DNA of 6,345 nucleotides from contig DFKH01000084.1 of the NCBI GenBank assembly GCA_002373815.1, positions 1 to 6,345 on the forward strand, read 5' to 3'. Below the pieces are notes generated by a model. That model did no database searches, was not told the origin of the DNA, and saw only the letters and a list, made by a program, of their open reading frames with translations. Shown one piece after another: positions 6,277 through 6,345 of the stretch. The stretch's first letter is position 1; each line of letters opens with the position of its first letter. The DNA is from Alphaproteobacteria bacterium UBA3650. Its GTDB lineage: Bacteria > Pseudomonadota > Alphaproteobacteria > CAAHEQ01 > UBA3637. Position numbers and translations under genes: made by a program.

Positions 6277-6345
6277 ACAAGTAATCAAATAATAAAAAAG
6301 ACAAGCAATAAAATCTCCCAAAAAAAGATTTGAAAAAATGAAAAA
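6277..6345. other. AT-rich intergenic end of window, no gene seen
   Basis: Sixty-nine bases rich in A runs. I find no coding frame, RNA or convincing promoter. It may be the start of the leader of the next gene outside the window. Confidence 0.6.

Noticed and set aside
6308..6332. AAATCT...AGATTT inverted repeat near the window end
   Set aside because: Six AT-rich pairs with a long loop and no T tract; expected by chance in such AT-rich sequence.

Overview
The window looks like chromosomal housekeeping DNA from an AT-rich alphaproteobacterium. The main support is DnaX, which has the alphaproteobacterial form of the clamp-loader ATPase and C-terminal tau domain, and a small SRP RNA gene directly upstream of dnaX, an arrangement common in that class. 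The codons are AT-rich, every terminal stop codon is TAA, and there are no phage, insertion-sequence or CRISPR signatures. The genus cannot be named from the sequence alone. All genes read on the + strand.

Layout: (1) 2-766 is the C-terminal polymerase domain of DNA polymerase I (polA), cut by the window edge. (2) 767-1549 is tlyA, an S4-domain rRNA 2'-O-methyltransferase whose ATG directly abuts the polA stop. (3) A short promoter-bearing gap leads to 1611-2576, a divergent NAD(P)-dependent glycerol-3-phosphate dehydrogenase (GpsA-like). (4) A near-consensus sigma70 promoter at 2585-2613 drives ffs, the 4.5S-type SRP RNA (about 2620-2708). It is followed after about 20 bases, with no terminator, by dnaX (2730-4382). 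(5) A third good promoter leads to a full-length MsbA-type ABC exporter (4441-6213) interrupted by one in-frame TGA at 5695-5697. (6) A strong intrinsic terminator (6236-6276) closes that unit, and the last 70 bases are AT-rich with no recognisable gene.

The genes cover replication and repair (polA, dnaX), ribosome modification (tlyA), protein targeting (ffs), phospholipid precursor synthesis (gpsA-like) and envelope lipid export (ABC transporter). I see no accessory or defence system. The two observations most worth following up concern decoding. One is the in-frame TGA in an otherwise intact ABC exporter, which could be a nonsense mutation, a sequencing error, leaky readthrough or UGA reassignment. 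The other is a run of nine A residues in dnaX exactly at the end of the clamp-loader core, where slippage by one base gives an almost immediate stop and so would make a gamma-like short form.
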